A stretch of DNA of 40,506 nt from Acidobacteriota bacterium. Its GTDB lineage: Bacteria; Acidobacteriota; Terriglobia; 2-12-FULL-54-10. Positions 8,105-16,580 of this stretch are shown here, in pieces (the stretch's first letter is position 1; every line of letters starts with the position of its first letter). The notes under the pieces are model-generated. The model was not told the DNA's origin. It saw only the letters and a list, made by a program, of their open reading frames with translations, and ran no database searches. Where the stretch lies: NCBI GenBank assembly GCA_009691245.1, contig SHUM01000029.1:1-40506 (forward strand), in the 5' to 3' direction. A program made the translations under genes and the position numbers.

Positions 8105-10012
8105 ATGCGTGGAGGTGGCAGCGGCAGTGGCGGCGGTAAGCTGGCAGGCAGCCCTGGAAAGGGAGGCCAAGCCGGCAGGGGAGATCACCGCGAAGAGGAA
8201 GTATTGGGGAAAGCTTATGATAGCCGGCTCATGCGTAGGTTGCTGACGTATTTAATCCCTTACTGGCCAACCGTTCTAGTGGCTTCCCTGGCGATGATAC
8301 TTCATTCGCTCCTGCAGGTCGTCGGGCCTTTCCTGACGAAGATCGCGGTGGATCGCTATCTGGTTGCTACTGACCGCCAACCTACTTTTCTTGATTCCTA
8401 TTTAAGTCCCGAGTCGCTATCTGGATTAACTCAGATAACATTGCTATATTTCGCCACCTTGATTGTTCTTTTCGGACTGGAATATCTGCAGACGTATTTC
8501 ATGCAAATGGTTGGCCAGCACGCCATGTTCGATCTGCGTTCGCAGATGTTCAGCCATCTGCACCGGCTCCCGACACAGTTTTTCGATCATAATCCCGTCG
8601 GCCGACTGGTAACCCGGATTACAGGCGACGTGGATGTGCTGAATGAGATGTTCACCTCCGGAGTGGTCGCCGTCTTCGGTGATTTCTTCTCATTGCTTTT
8701 TATTGTGATCGTCATGCTGCAAATGGATGCATCGCTGGCCCTGGCAACATTCTCCGTGCTGCCACTGATCATATTGGCCACGGCACTGTTCCGCCGTGTA
8801 GTGCGCGACTGTTACCGGCGAATTCGCACCGCGGTCGCCCGCATCAATGCACATCTCGCCGAGCATGTTACAGGCATGAGCGTGGTGCAGCTGTTCAATC
8901 GGGAAGACAAGAGTTTCGCGGAATTTGACCAGATCAACCAGGATCACAAGAAAGCGTTTCTTGATTCCGTCTTTGCCCATTCGGTCTTTTATCCTGCCGT
9001 GGAAATTCTAAGCGCAACCGCGATTGCCTTGATTCTTTGGTACGGCGGCCATCAAGTACTGGACGGCTCACTGACCATCGGAATCCTGGTTGCCTTTATT
9101 CAATATGCGCAGCGCTTCTTCCGCCCCATTCAGGACTTGAGCGAGAAGTACAATATTTTGCAAGGAGCCATGGCCAGCTCCGAACGAATATTCCGGCTGA
9201 TCGATGAGCCCGTCACCATTGAGTCTCCCGTGCAGCCGACCGCAATGCCATCTGGCGAGCAGTCTACAGGACAAATCGAATTTCGCAATGTCTGGTTTGC
9301 CTATGAAGACGAGAACTGGATATTACGCAACATCAACCTGACGATTGACTCCGGTCAAACCATCGCCGTAGTGGGCCATACCGGCGCGGGAAAGACAACG
9401 CTGACTAGCCTGCTGCTGCGTTTTTATGACGTGCAGAAAGGTCAGGTGCTGATTGATGGCCGCGACGTCCGGCAGTGGAACCTGCAGGAACTCCGCCGCC
9501 GTTTCGGTGTGGTGCTTCAGGACCCCTATCTCTTTTCTGGAACGATTGAGAGTAACATACGACTGGGAACCCCCGACATCACGCGCCAGGATGTGGAGGA
9601 TGCGATAGAAGAAGTAAACTTGGCGGAGTTTATTCGATCGCTTCCTGAGGGTCATCAGGAGGAAGTTCGCGAGCGAGGCAGCTCACTATCCGTAGGTCAA
9701 AAACAATTGATCAGCTTCGCGCGCGCTCTGGCACACGACCCGCAGATTCTGATTCTCGATGAAGCGACTTCCAGCGTCGATACCGAAACCGAATTGCGCG
9801 TGCGCGATGCGCTGACTCGAATGATCACGAATCGCACTTCCATTATCATCGCGCACAGGCTTTCCACCATTCAGCGCGCCGATCGTATAATCGTGATGCA
9901 CAAGGGCGAAATTCGGGAATCGGGTTCCCATCAAGAGTTGTTGGCGCAGAGAGGGCTATACTGGCGGCTTTATCAACTTCAATACAAGGAGCAGGAGATT
10001 GCTGTTAAATAA
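8105..10012 (+). CDS. ABC exporter half-transporter, subunit B (degenerate signature motif)
   Basis: The 635-residue protein pairs with the upstream half-transporter. After a Gly/Lys-rich, probably unstructured N-terminus (residues 1-35) come six transmembrane helices (about 45-340) and an ATPase domain. Walker A is 'GHTGAGKTT' (424-432) and Walker B is 'ILILDEATSSVD' with the catalytic Glu553 present, but the signature is 'LSVGQ' (528-532) instead of LSGGQ. In the heterodimer this altered signature would face the Asp534-containing site of subunit A, giving one degenerate and one canonical ATP site. TAGGAG, overlapping the stop of the previous gene, serves as its ribosome site 7 nt before the ATG, so the two subunits are co-translated. 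The membrane domain resembles MdlB/YheH types. Confidence 0.9.
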   Translation: MRGGGSGSGGGKLAGSPGKGGQAGRGDHREEEVLGKAYDSRLMRRLLTYLIPYWPTVLVASLAMILHSLLQVVGPFLTKIAVDRYLVATDRQPTFLDSYLSPESLSGLTQITLLYFATLIVLFGLEYLQTYFMQMVGQHAMFDLRSQMFSHLHRLPTQFFDHNPVGRLVTRITGDVDVLNEMFTSGVVAVFGDFFSLLFIVIVMLQMDASLALATFSVLPLIILATALFRRVVRDCYRRIRTAVARINAHLAEHVTGMSVVQLFNREDKSFAEFDQINQDHKKAFLDSVFAHSVFYPAVEILSATAIALILWYGGHQVLDGSLTIGILVAFIQYAQRFFRPIQDLSEKYNILQGAMASSERIFRLIDEPVTIESPVQPTAMPSGEQSTGQIEFRNVWFAYEDENWILRNINLTIDSGQTIAVVGHTGAGKTTLTSLLLRFYDVQKGQVLIDGRDVRQWNLQELRRRFGVVLQDPYLFSGTIESNIRLGTPDITRQDVEDAIEEVNLAEFIRSLPEGHQEEVRERGSSLSVGQKQLISFARALAHDPQILILDEATSSVDTETELRVRDALTRMITNRTSIIIAHRLSTIQRADRIIVMHKGEIRESGSHQELLAQRGLYWRLYQLQYKEQEIAVK

Positions 10013-10760
10013 ATTGAATCGCACTGTCAGAGCTGCTCGAATGAATATTCGTCTATCTGAAATGCCTGCCTCAAGTAAGAGTGTCTTCGCATTGATCCTG
10101 CTTTTCACAATGATTCCCGTTATAAGTGTCGGTGGCGTTCAACAAAACCCGCCGCGAGCCCTGCGTGTTTATACCAATGACGATATCCCACCCAGGTCTG
10201 AATCCGCGCCAGTTGGTGCCGCTTCGCCAAATGAAGCCAGCAATGACAGTGGGCCTGCGTCCTCCAATCCAGCAGAAGTAGGCAAGGTGGCGCCCTTTGT
10301 GCCGACACCAATGGATGTGGTTGAGAAAATGCTGGAGATCGCCAAGGTAACCTCCGCCGATGTTGTTTATGATCTCGGTTCGGGTGATGGGCGCATTGTC
10401 CTGACCGCCGCCGCAAAATACGGAGCGAAGGCTGTGGGCGTGGAGTTGGATAGGGACCTAGCAACGGAGTCCGAAGCAGAAGCAAAGCGCCGCAACCTGG
10501 ACAAACTGGTAACGATCATTCAGGGCGATTTATTCCTGACCAACGTAAAACCGGCCAGTGTGGTTACGGTCTATCTCTTGCAGGCTGCCAACCGGCAGCT
10601 ATCGCCAATATTAGAGAAAGACCTCAAGCCCGGAACTCGTGTCGTGGCGCATGACATACGAATCCCGGACTGGAAACCGGTCGAAGAATTGTCGATGAAA
10701 TCAGATGGCATACAACATTACATCTATCTGTACCGCATCCCCGATTCCTTTAAAAAATAG
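9999..10760 (+). CDS. Class I SAM-dependent methyltransferase with N-terminal export signal
   Basis: The C-terminal 150 residues form a Rossmann-type methyltransferase domain: 'VPTPMDVVEKMLEIAKV', motif I 'VVYDLGSGDGRIVLTA' (about 122-137), an acidic residue in 'GVELDRD' for the SAM ribose, and 'IIQGDLFLTNV'. In front are a hydrophobic segment 'VFALILLFTMIPVISVGG' (about 29-46) and a Pro/Ser/Ala-rich linker. The start is uncertain. TTG at 9999 has AAGGAG 7 nt upstream and overlaps the exporter gene by 14 bp; ATG at 10041 lacks a ribosome site but leaves the hydrophobic segment intact. The hydrophobic N-terminus implies export or membrane anchoring, which is odd for an enzyme needing cytoplasmic SAM. 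An N-in anchor would put the domain in the periplasm. The substrate is unknown. Coupling to the exporter suggests a shared process. Confidence 0.75.
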   Translation: MLLNKLNRTVRAARMNIRLSEMPASSKSVFALILLFTMIPVISVGGVQQNPPRALRVYTNDDIPPRSESAPVGAASPNEASNDSGPASSNPAEVGKVAPFVPTPMDVVEKMLEIAKVTSADVVYDLGSGDGRIVLTAAAKYGAKAVGVELDRDLATESEAEAKRRNLDKLVTIIQGDLFLTNVKPASVVTVYLLQAANRQLSPILEKDLKPGTRVVAHDIRIPDWKPVEELSMKSDGIQHYIYLYRIPDSFKK

Positions 10761-10841
10761 ACTTGCGCAGATGGGAAGCCTAGCATGAACTGGATTTGCG
10801 GGTGGAGACTCCCTGCCCTGCGAGAAATGATAGTGGATAGT

Positions 10842-11924
10842 TTAGCGCAGCACGGGCTGTATTGGAGTGAGGCGGAAGGCTTCGGCGCTTTGCTCACGAC
10901 GTGAATAAATTGAGTCCCGGACTACCGGGAGATATCCCGCCAACTCAATATTACGGCGCAATTCCGCCTCTTCCGCGACCAGACTATCGGGCGCTCCGGC
11001 GACAACATTTTCTTCCAGCACCACGCTGCCCGTGTCATTCGCGCCGAACTCCAGAGACCGTCTACCCGTTTCCAAGCCTACTGTCAGCCAAGACGATTGT
11101 AGATTCTCGAAGTTATCCAGATAGACTCGCGCCAAGGCCTGCATCCGCAAGTATTCTTCATTTGATGGTTTCTGCTTGGGGAGTATGGACGGATGTTGCG
11201 CTCCGATCTGGTATGGCCAAACGATCATAGCGACAAATCCATCCGTTTCATCCTGCAACTGGCGTAACCGATCGAAGTGATTCAGTCGATGCTCTAGTGT
11301 CTCGCCAAAGCCGAACACCATCGTCGCAGTGGTTCGGATGCCCAAGCGATGCGCGGTGCGATGCACGGTGAGCCACTGCTCCGTGTTGATCTTCAGCGGA
11401 CTGATGCGTTGACGAATTTCATCGTCCAGAATCTCCGCGCCGGCGCCGGGAATTGAGTCCAGGCCGGCATCGCGAAGCCGCCCTAAGGCGTGCTCCAGCG
11501 TCAGGCCGGAGACAGCCGCCAGGTTAGCTATTTCTGATGCTGAAAAACTATGCAGCCAGATTCCGAACCGCTGTTTGACTTTGCGCAAGAGCGATTCATA
11601 GTATTCAATTTTCAAATCAGGATGATCTCCGCCTTGAATAAAGATGCCCACAGCGCCCAACGAGATGGCATCTTCAATTTTCTGGAAGATCATATCCTCG
11701 CTCAAAACGTAGCCTTCCTTGCTACCCGGTGGTCGGTAAAAGGAGCAGAAGGAGCAGTAGGCGTTGCACACGTTTGTGTAGTTGACGGTGCGCTGGATGG
11801 TGTAGCTGACCAGTCGTTCGGGATGCTTTGCGAAACGAATCGCGGAGGCCGCTTCACCAAGAGACGCAAGATCGCCGTGAAACAATTCACGCGCCTGCTC
11901 TCGATTCATTCGTTGTGTCGGCAT
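10842..11924 (-). CDS. mqnC: Cyclic dehypoxanthinyl futalosine synthase, radical SAM (MqnC)
   Basis: MqnC carries out the radical cyclisation of dehypoxanthine futalosine in the futalosine route to menaquinone. The radical SAM cluster motif is 'CNAYCSFC' within 'YTNVCNAYCSFCSFYRPPGS'. Family marks follow: 'IFIQGGDHPDLKIEYYESL', 'IWLHSFSASEI', 'GAGAEILDDEIR', 'TATMVFGFGE', and the MqnC-type C-terminal 'LEENVVAGAPDS' and 'IELAGYLPVVRDSIY'. I choose the ATG at 11924 (360 residues, normal length); the frame is open to a TTG at 11993, and an ATG at 11909 is also possible. It lies downstream of bioD with a 128-bp gap that contains a promoter-like pair and an 11-bp tandem repeat, so it may be read both from the bio operon and from its own promoter. 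The related aminofutalosine synthase MqnE is less likely given the C-terminus. Confidence 0.85.
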   Translation of the reverse strand: MPTQRMNREQARELFHGDLASLGEAASAIRFAKHPERLVSYTIQRTVNYTNVCNAYCSFCSFYRPPGSKEGYVLSEDMIFQKIEDAISLGAVGIFIQGGDHPDLKIEYYESLLRKVKQRFGIWLHSFSASEIANLAAVSGLTLEHALGRLRDAGLDSIPGAGAEILDDEIRQRISPLKINTEQWLTVHRTAHRLGIRTTATMVFGFGETLEHRLNHFDRLRQLQDETDGFVAMIVWPYQIGAQHPSILPKQKPSNEEYLRMQALARVYLDNFENLQSSWLTVGLETGRRSLEFGANDTGSVVLEENVVAGAPDSLVAEEAELRRNIELAGYLPVVRDSIYSRREQSAEAFRLTPIQPVLR

Positions 11925-11963
11925 AGATTTCAAACTCACACTTCGCTGCGTGCTGCTCAAAGT

Positions 11964-11993
11964 ATCATAGATCAGACCATCTGCCAGCCGCAA
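11964..11993 (-). promoter_or_regulatory. Possible mqnC promoter
   Basis: On the minus strand TTGCGG (988-993 of the 11-kb block, that is 11988-11993) and TATGAT (11964-11969) are separated by 18 nt, 40 nt upstream of the chosen ATG. Each box matches the sigma-70 consensus only partly. Confidence 0.3.
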
Positions 11994-12000
11994 TCGGCCT

Positions 12001-12056
12001 GGCGCAATGGTAGGCGCAACTATAAGCCAACTACAGGCCCACTACATGCCAACTAC
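12001..12056. repeat. 11-bp tandem repeat at the bioD stop codon
   Basis: Four imperfect 11-bp units follow one another on the plus strand at 12013, 12024, 12035 and 12046 (GGCGCAACTAT, AAGCCAACTAC, AGGCCCACTAC, ATGCCAACTAC), with a degraded 12-bp fifth unit at 12001-12012. The unit nearest bioD contains the bioD stop codon (12053-12055). The array fills the bioD-mqnC gap and would change the spacing when its copy number changes. Confidence 0.55.
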
Positions 12057-12793
12057 GCCACGGCGCGCGGTACGCGGGCAATAATATCATCTGCCAAACG
12101 GTCGAAAATTATATCCATCTCCGGCTGACTTGTCCGCGCGGCATCGGGGATCACCCACACGGGAACACTCGTGAGCCGGCGCAGTGTGTCGGCATTTGTA
12201 TCGAGCGCGGGGAGATGCTGCGGATCAAGCGGCGAGCCTGTGGCATCACCATAAGGGTGATTGAGTACGCAGCCGACAGTCGTCAATCCCTTCTGCTGGA
12301 GAAACTCCATTGTAAGTAATGTTTGGTTGAGCACGCCAAGTCTTGAACCAGCCACCACCAATACGGGAAGATCGAGACGCTTTGCCAAATCGGCAAAGTG
12401 GAAATCCCGTGCCATAGGGACCAATATTCCCCCGGCGGATTCAGCGAGCACCCAATCATGCCCTTGGGCTAATTCCCGATAGCACCTCTCCAGCACGGTG
12501 GGATCAATCGTTTTTCCTTCCCGCTCAGCGGCCACCCACGGTGCGGCTGGAAGAGCAAATCGGTACGGGCAAATGGTGTCGAGCGGCGATTTCGTTGCGG
12601 TTGCCGCTTCGAGCAATCTGGCATCGGAAGGAATTAACGAATGCGTTGCGGGATCAAAAAAACATCCGGTTTCCACCGGCTTGAAAGGGGCCACATGAAA
12701 TCCATCGCGTATCAACGCCGCCGCCAGGCCAGCGCCGACAAAGGTCTTCCCAACTCCTGTATCTGTTCCCGTAATCAGCAATGACGCAGCCAT
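12053..12793 (-). CDS. bioD: Dethiobiotin synthetase
   Basis: BioD closes the ureido ring of dethiobiotin from 7,8-diaminopelargonic acid, CO2 and ATP. The 246-residue product starts 'MAASLLITGTDTGVGKTFVG' with the P-loop at about residues 8-16, followed by 'VAPFKPVETGC', 'DTICPYRFALPAAPWVAAE', 'WVLAESAGGILVPM', 'VLVVAGSRLGVLNQTLL' and 'GCVLNHP', all typical of the family. I choose the ATG at 12793 because AGGA precedes it by 6 nt and the family begins at the P-loop strand; the frame stays open to 12838. With this start it lies 20 bp after the bioA stop in the bioBFAD operon. Confidence 0.93.
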   Translation of the reverse strand: MAASLLITGTDTGVGKTFVGAGLAAALIRDGFHVAPFKPVETGCFFDPATHSLIPSDARLLEAATATKSPLDTICPYRFALPAAPWVAAEREGKTIDPTVLERCYRELAQGHDWVLAESAGGILVPMARDFHFADLAKRLDLPVLVVAGSRLGVLNQTLLTMEFLQQKGLTTVGCVLNHPYGDATGSPLDPQHLPALDTNADTLRRLTSVPVWVIPDAARTSQPEMDIIFDRLADDIIARVPRAVA

Positions 12794-12813
12794 ATGCAAT
12801 CCTGGTGTTTCGT

Positions 12814-14187
12814 CTAACCCTTTATAACCTCGGCACAAGCCTCGCTAATGGCCTCCGCGGAAACTGCGGCGATATGCTGCATTTCCGCAATGGTAGTGGA
12901 CAAGGGAGGATTCAGGATAACCACATCTCCCAACGGACGCAGGATCACTCCTCGACGACGCGCGGCCATTATCACGCGTTTACCCAAGCGCAGTCCTGAC
13001 GGAAATGACCGACGTGCTTTCGCATCCTCGGCTATTTCAATACCCACCATCACTCCCCATTGCCGGATGTCGGCCACGTGCGGCAGGTTTCGCAATGGAT
13101 GCAGGGCCTCCTCCAGGGCATGTATTTTGAATGGCAGCTCCTGCAGGACATTGTCCTTCTCGAAAATATCCAGCGAGGCCAGCGCCGCCGCGCACCCAAT
13201 CGGGTTTCCCGTATAAGTATGGCCGTGGAAGAAAGTCTTGCGCTCCGCGAAATCGCCAAGGAACGCGTGGAAGACTTCCTCGGTAGTCAGAGTGGCCGCG
13301 AGCGGCAAAGTGCCTCCGGAGATGCCCTTGGCCAGGCACATCAGGTCGGGAGTAATGCCCGCGTGATCGCAGGCAAACATTTTTCCAGTGCGGCCAAAAC
13401 CAACAGCAACCTCGTCGGCAATCAGCAGAATATTATTCTGCCGGCAAAGGCGCGCGAGTCCAGCCAGGTAATCCACAGGATGATTCCACATCACCGCCGC
13501 AGCCTGCATGAGTGGCTCAACGATGAGCGCGGCGATGCGCCGGCGGTCGCGTGTGAGCGTAATCTCCGCCTCGGCCAACGCGCTGCTGACTGCTTCCTCC
13601 ATGGACTGGCGACGATAGTACCGAAAGTAGTGCGGCGGATTGAGTTTCACGCAGGGGAATAGCAATTGGCGATAGGGGCGGTCGAACAGCTCCATGTACC
13701 CGACGCTGAGCGAGCCGATGGTATCGCCGTGGTAGCCCTCATTCAAACTGACGAACACATCGCGCCCCGGTTCTCCGCGCAGTTGCCAGTAGGCGAAAGC
13801 CATCTTCAGCGCCACTTCGACAGCGGTGGCTCCGGAGTCGGAATAGAAAACCCGAGTGAGTCCCTTGGGCGCGATATCGATCAGGCGCTTGGCCAGTTCC
13901 GTAGCAGGAAGATTGGACAGGCCCAACATCGTGGAGTGCGCTAATTGCGCGGCTTGTCCGGCGATGGCAGCAACGATTTCCGGCCTGCCGTGCCCATGCA
14001 GGTTGCACCACAGCGAGGATGTAGCATCGAAATATCGACGTCCGTCGCTGGCAATAAGATAGTTGCCATCACCTCGTTCAATGAAGAGCGGGTCCTCGGC
14101 CATCCACTCGCGCATCTGCGTGAATGGATGCCAGGAATGCTCATGGTCCCATTGCTTCCAGGGCTGCGGCGATTCGGAGGTTGGCAT
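12814..14187 (-). CDS. bioA: 7,8-diaminopelargonic acid (DAPA) aminotransferase
   Basis: BioA is a PLP class III aminotransferase that converts 7-keto-8-aminopelargonate (KAPA) to DAPA. The 457-residue product has 'SWHPFTQMREWMAEDP' at the N-terminus, 'SSLWCNLHGHGRPEI', the phosphate-binding 'YSDSGATAVEVALKMA', 'GYHGDTIGSLSVGY', 'LLIADEVAVGFGRTGKMFA' with Asp258 for the pyridine ring, and Lys287 in 'CLAKGISGGTLPLAATLTT' as the Schiff-base lysine. The 'WHPFTQM' and 'SSLWCNLHGH' forms resemble Bacillus-type enzymes more than E. coli BioA. Some of those use lysine in place of SAM as amino donor, so the donor here is open. It starts 5 bp after bioF. Confidence 0.93.
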   Translation of the reverse strand: MPTSESPQPWKQWDHEHSWHPFTQMREWMAEDPLFIERGDGNYLIASDGRRYFDATSSLWCNLHGHGRPEIVAAIAGQAAQLAHSTMLGLSNLPATELAKRLIDIAPKGLTRVFYSDSGATAVEVALKMAFAYWQLRGEPGRDVFVSLNEGYHGDTIGSLSVGYMELFDRPYRQLLFPCVKLNPPHYFRYYRRQSMEEAVSSALAEAEITLTRDRRRIAALIVEPLMQAAAVMWNHPVDYLAGLARLCRQNNILLIADEVAVGFGRTGKMFACDHAGITPDLMCLAKGISGGTLPLAATLTTEEVFHAFLGDFAERKTFFHGHTYTGNPIGCAAALASLDIFEKDNVLQELPFKIHALEEALHPLRNLPHVADIRQWGVMVGIEIAEDAKARRSFPSGLRLGKRVIMAARRRGVILRPLGDVVILNPPLSTTIAEMQHIAAVSAEAISEACAEVIKG

Positions 14188-14192
14188 GAAGG

Positions 14193-15386
14193 CTACGGTC
14201 CACTCCTTCTTCTTTTTGGGGCATTCATCAGCTGCGCCATTTTTTCAAAGGCGCGGAGCGCTTTCTGGAGTTGAGCTTCCGTATGCGTGGCCATCGGTGC
14301 CAGACGCAGCCGCGCCGTCCCCGAGGGAACTGTCGGCGGACGGATTCCCTGCACGAATACTCCTTGCTGCAAAAGAAATCGGCAAGCTGACATGGTACGA
14401 CGCTCGTCGCCAATTATGACAGGAATGATCTGGCTCTTCGTAGGGCCCGTGGTGAATCCCAAATCAATTAAGCCTTCTCGGAGCAAGCCAACATTGCGCC
14501 AAAGTTGGACTCTGTGCTGTGGTTCACTCCGAATGATTCGGATCGCCTCCGCAGATGCCGCCAGGACGGCCGGTGGCAAGCCCGTAGTGAAAATAAAACT
14601 GCGCGCGCGATTCACGAGAATTTCGATCAGTCCCTGGCTTCCAGCGACATACCCGCCATGACTGCCGAGCGCTTTGCTGAAAGTGCCCATCTGGACATCC
14701 ACGTCGCGCGATAATCCCAACTCCTCCACCAGACCCGCACCGCTGGGGCCGAACACTCCGGTGCCATGAGCCTCGTCCACCATCGTCATGGCTCCATGCG
14801 CGCGCGCAATTTTTGCGATTTCAGTGAGCGGGGCCTGATCTCCGTCCATGGAAAATATCGATTCGGTGATGATTAACTTCCGCCGCGCAGAGGTTTGCCG
14901 CTGCAATTGATCCGTAAGATCGGCGGCATCGGCGTGGCGATAAATGCGGATCTCCGCGCGCGACAATCGCGCGCCATCGATGAGGCTGGCATGGTTCAGC
15001 GCGTCGCTGAAGATGACATCGCCCGGTCCGACCAAGGCAGGGATGGTCCCGATATTGGCGTGATAGCCTGAAGCAAAAACCAGCGCCGCCTCAGTGCCCT
15101 TGAAGCTCGCCAATTCCTGTTCCAACTCGATGTGTGGTTCGATGTTTCCACTGATTAGTCGAGACCCGGTGGACCCGGTTCCATAGCGATGAACCGCCTG
15201 ACAGGCGGCGTTCTTGACTCGCTCGTCATGAGCGAGTCCGAGGTAGTTGTTCGAGCAAAGTAGCAGGGCCTGCCGCGCGCCCACTTTAATGAACGGGCCG
15301 GGCTCGCCGCGCAACACGCGCAGGGATCGGAACATGCCCTGCTTGCGCAGAGCGATCAATTCTTCGCGGAACAATGTGGAAGCCAT
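14193..15386 (-). CDS. bioF: 8-amino-7-oxononanoate (KAPA) synthase
   Basis: BioF condenses pimeloyl-ACP/CoA with L-alanine to give KAPA. The protein (397 residues from the ATG at 15386; a GTG directly before it is also possible) shows alpha-oxoamine synthase features: 'LLLCSNNYLGLAHDERVKNA', 'YGTGSTGSRLISGNIEPHIE', 'ALVFASGYHANIGTIPAL', 'DALNHASLIDGARLS', 'TMVDEAHGTGVFGPSGAGL' and the PLP lysine (about residue 238) in 'GTFSKALGSHGGYVAG'. It ends with a basic tail. It is the second gene of the biotin operon, 70 bp after bioB and 5 bp before bioA. No bioC or bioH for pimeloyl supply is present in the window. Confidence 0.93.
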   Translation of the reverse strand: MASTLFREELIALRKQGMFRSLRVLRGEPGPFIKVGARQALLLCSNNYLGLAHDERVKNAACQAVHRYGTGSTGSRLISGNIEPHIELEQELASFKGTEAALVFASGYHANIGTIPALVGPGDVIFSDALNHASLIDGARLSRAEIRIYRHADAADLTDQLQRQTSARRKLIITESIFSMDGDQAPLTEIAKIARAHGAMTMVDEAHGTGVFGPSGAGLVEELGLSRDVDVQMGTFSKALGSHGGYVAGSQGLIEILVNRARSFIFTTGLPPAVLAASAEAIRIIRSEPQHRVQLWRNVGLLREGLIDLGFTTGPTKSQIIPVIIGDERRTMSACRFLLQQGVFVQGIRPPTVPSGTARLRLAPMATHTEAQLQKALRAFEKMAQLMNAPKRRRSGP

Positions 15387-15436
15387 CACGTGAATGGACT
15401 ATCTGCGGCTTTTATGATCAAAGGCCGCAATAAACA

Positions 15437-15474
15437 GACGAACAAACAAACTGGCGGGCCTACGGGTTCCCGCC
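15437..15474 (-). terminator. Hairpin with T-rich tail at the bioB stop, possible partial terminator
   Basis: In transcription direction the arms GGCGGG (15469-15474) and CCCGCC (15453-15458) enclose a 10-nt loop containing the bioB stop codon. The T-rich tail AGTTTGTTTGTTCGTC follows at once. The stem is only 6 bp of G/C pairs and the tail is interrupted, so partial attenuation between bioB and bioF is more likely than full termination. A second stem, TGCGGC/GCCGCA, follows at about 15395-15430. Confidence 0.35.
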
Positions 15475-16545
15475 TACGGTGGTTTCGGCTATAACCGCTT
15501 CTGCCGCGCTGCCGCTCAAAGCCGGGGCGAGTCCAGGTGCGTAATCCGGCTGAAATTTCCTGGTCGGTTCGCGTGGCGCCGTCGCGGCGACAAAGCCTGC
15601 ATCTTCCAGCATCTGCAGATCGGCTGCAGGAACTTCGCCGCGAGTCGTGAGATAGTCGCCGATGAAAATCGAGTCGGCCACATACAGGCCCAGCGGTTGC
15701 AGAGAGCGCAGATGGTACTCGCGCCCGCCTGCGATGCGAATCTCTTTTGATGGGTTCACCAACCGGAACAGGCAGAGTATGGCCAGGCACTTCTGCGGCG
15801 TGAGTGTTTCCACCCCCCCTAGCGGAGTTCCGGCGATTGGGATGAGGAAGTTCAGCGGGATGGAATCGACATCCAGCGCACGCAGCGAAAGCGCGAGGTC
15901 AATGATCTGATCGTCCGTTTCACCCATGCCGAGGATGCCGCCGGAACAGGGAGACATTCCCGCTTTCTTCACTGCTCCCAACGTATCGACCCGGTCTTTA
16001 TAGGTGTGCGTGGTGCAGATCTCGCCGTAGTGCTCCTCGGATGTGTTCAGATTGTGGTTGATGCGCTCAGCACCAGCCTCTTGCAGGATGCGGGCTTCAT
16101 CCTCATTGAGCAGCCCCATGCAACAGCAGATGCGCAGCGGATAAGTCGCCCGGATTTCGCGCACGGCCGAGGCCACGTGCTCCAGTTCGCGAGAGGACGG
16201 ACGGCGACCGCTGATGACGATGCAATAGGTATGAGCTTTTACTTCCATGGCTTGACGCGCGCCTTCGAGCAGCGTCTCCTTCGATTGCAGCGGGTAGCGA
16301 TCCACGCCGGATTGCGCCAGTACGGATTGGGAGCAATAGCCACAGTCTTCGGGGCACAGGCCGCTCTTGGCATTGATCAGCATGTTGAGCTTGACGCGCT
16401 TGCCATGATAGTGGCGCCGCACGCGGTAGCAGGCTGAAACCAGATCGAGTAATTCTTCCTCTGGCACGCTGAGCACGGCGCGGGCGTCCTCCCGCGAGAT
16501 CAGCTTGCCGCCGAGTGCCTGCACGGCCAACTCTTGCCACTGCAT
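15460..16545 (-). CDS. bioB: Biotin synthase, radical SAM
   Basis: BioB inserts sulfur into dethiobiotin using a [4Fe-4S] and a [2Fe-2S] cluster. From the ATG at 16545 the product has 361 residues. The radical SAM Cys motif is in 'SGLCPEDCGYCSQS' (Cys64, 68, 71), and 'RICCCMGLLNEDEARILQEA', 'RINHNLNTSEEHYGEICTTH', 'SPCSGGILGMGETDDQIIDL', 'PLNFLIPIAGTPLG' and 'RIAGGREYHLR' are standard. GGGGAG 6 nt upstream decides this start over an in-frame GTG at 16572, which would sit almost on the predicted transcription start. It is the first gene of bioBFAD(-mqnC). The C-terminus has a ~25-residue extension rich in Ala and Pro that I do not recognise. Confidence 0.94.
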   Translation of the reverse strand: MQWQELAVQALGGKLISREDARAVLSVPEEELLDLVSACYRVRRHYHGKRVKLNMLINAKSGLCPEDCGYCSQSVLAQSGVDRYPLQSKETLLEGARQAMEVKAHTYCIVISGRRPSSRELEHVASAVREIRATYPLRICCCMGLLNEDEARILQEAGAERINHNLNTSEEHYGEICTTHTYKDRVDTLGAVKKAGMSPCSGGILGMGETDDQIIDLALSLRALDVDSIPLNFLIPIAGTPLGGVETLTPQKCLAILCLFRLVNPSKEIRIAGGREYHLRSLQPLGLYVADSIFIGDYLTTRGEVPAADLQMLEDAGFVAATAPREPTRKFQPDYAPGLAPALSGSAAEAVIAETTVGGNP

Positions 16546-16580
16546 ACGGTTCTCCCCGCTGTTGGTAATCACAATAGATG

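Noticed and set aside
13060-13662. 200-codon frame antisense to bioA
   Set aside because: The bioA reading has all PLP-enzyme motifs; this frame has none.
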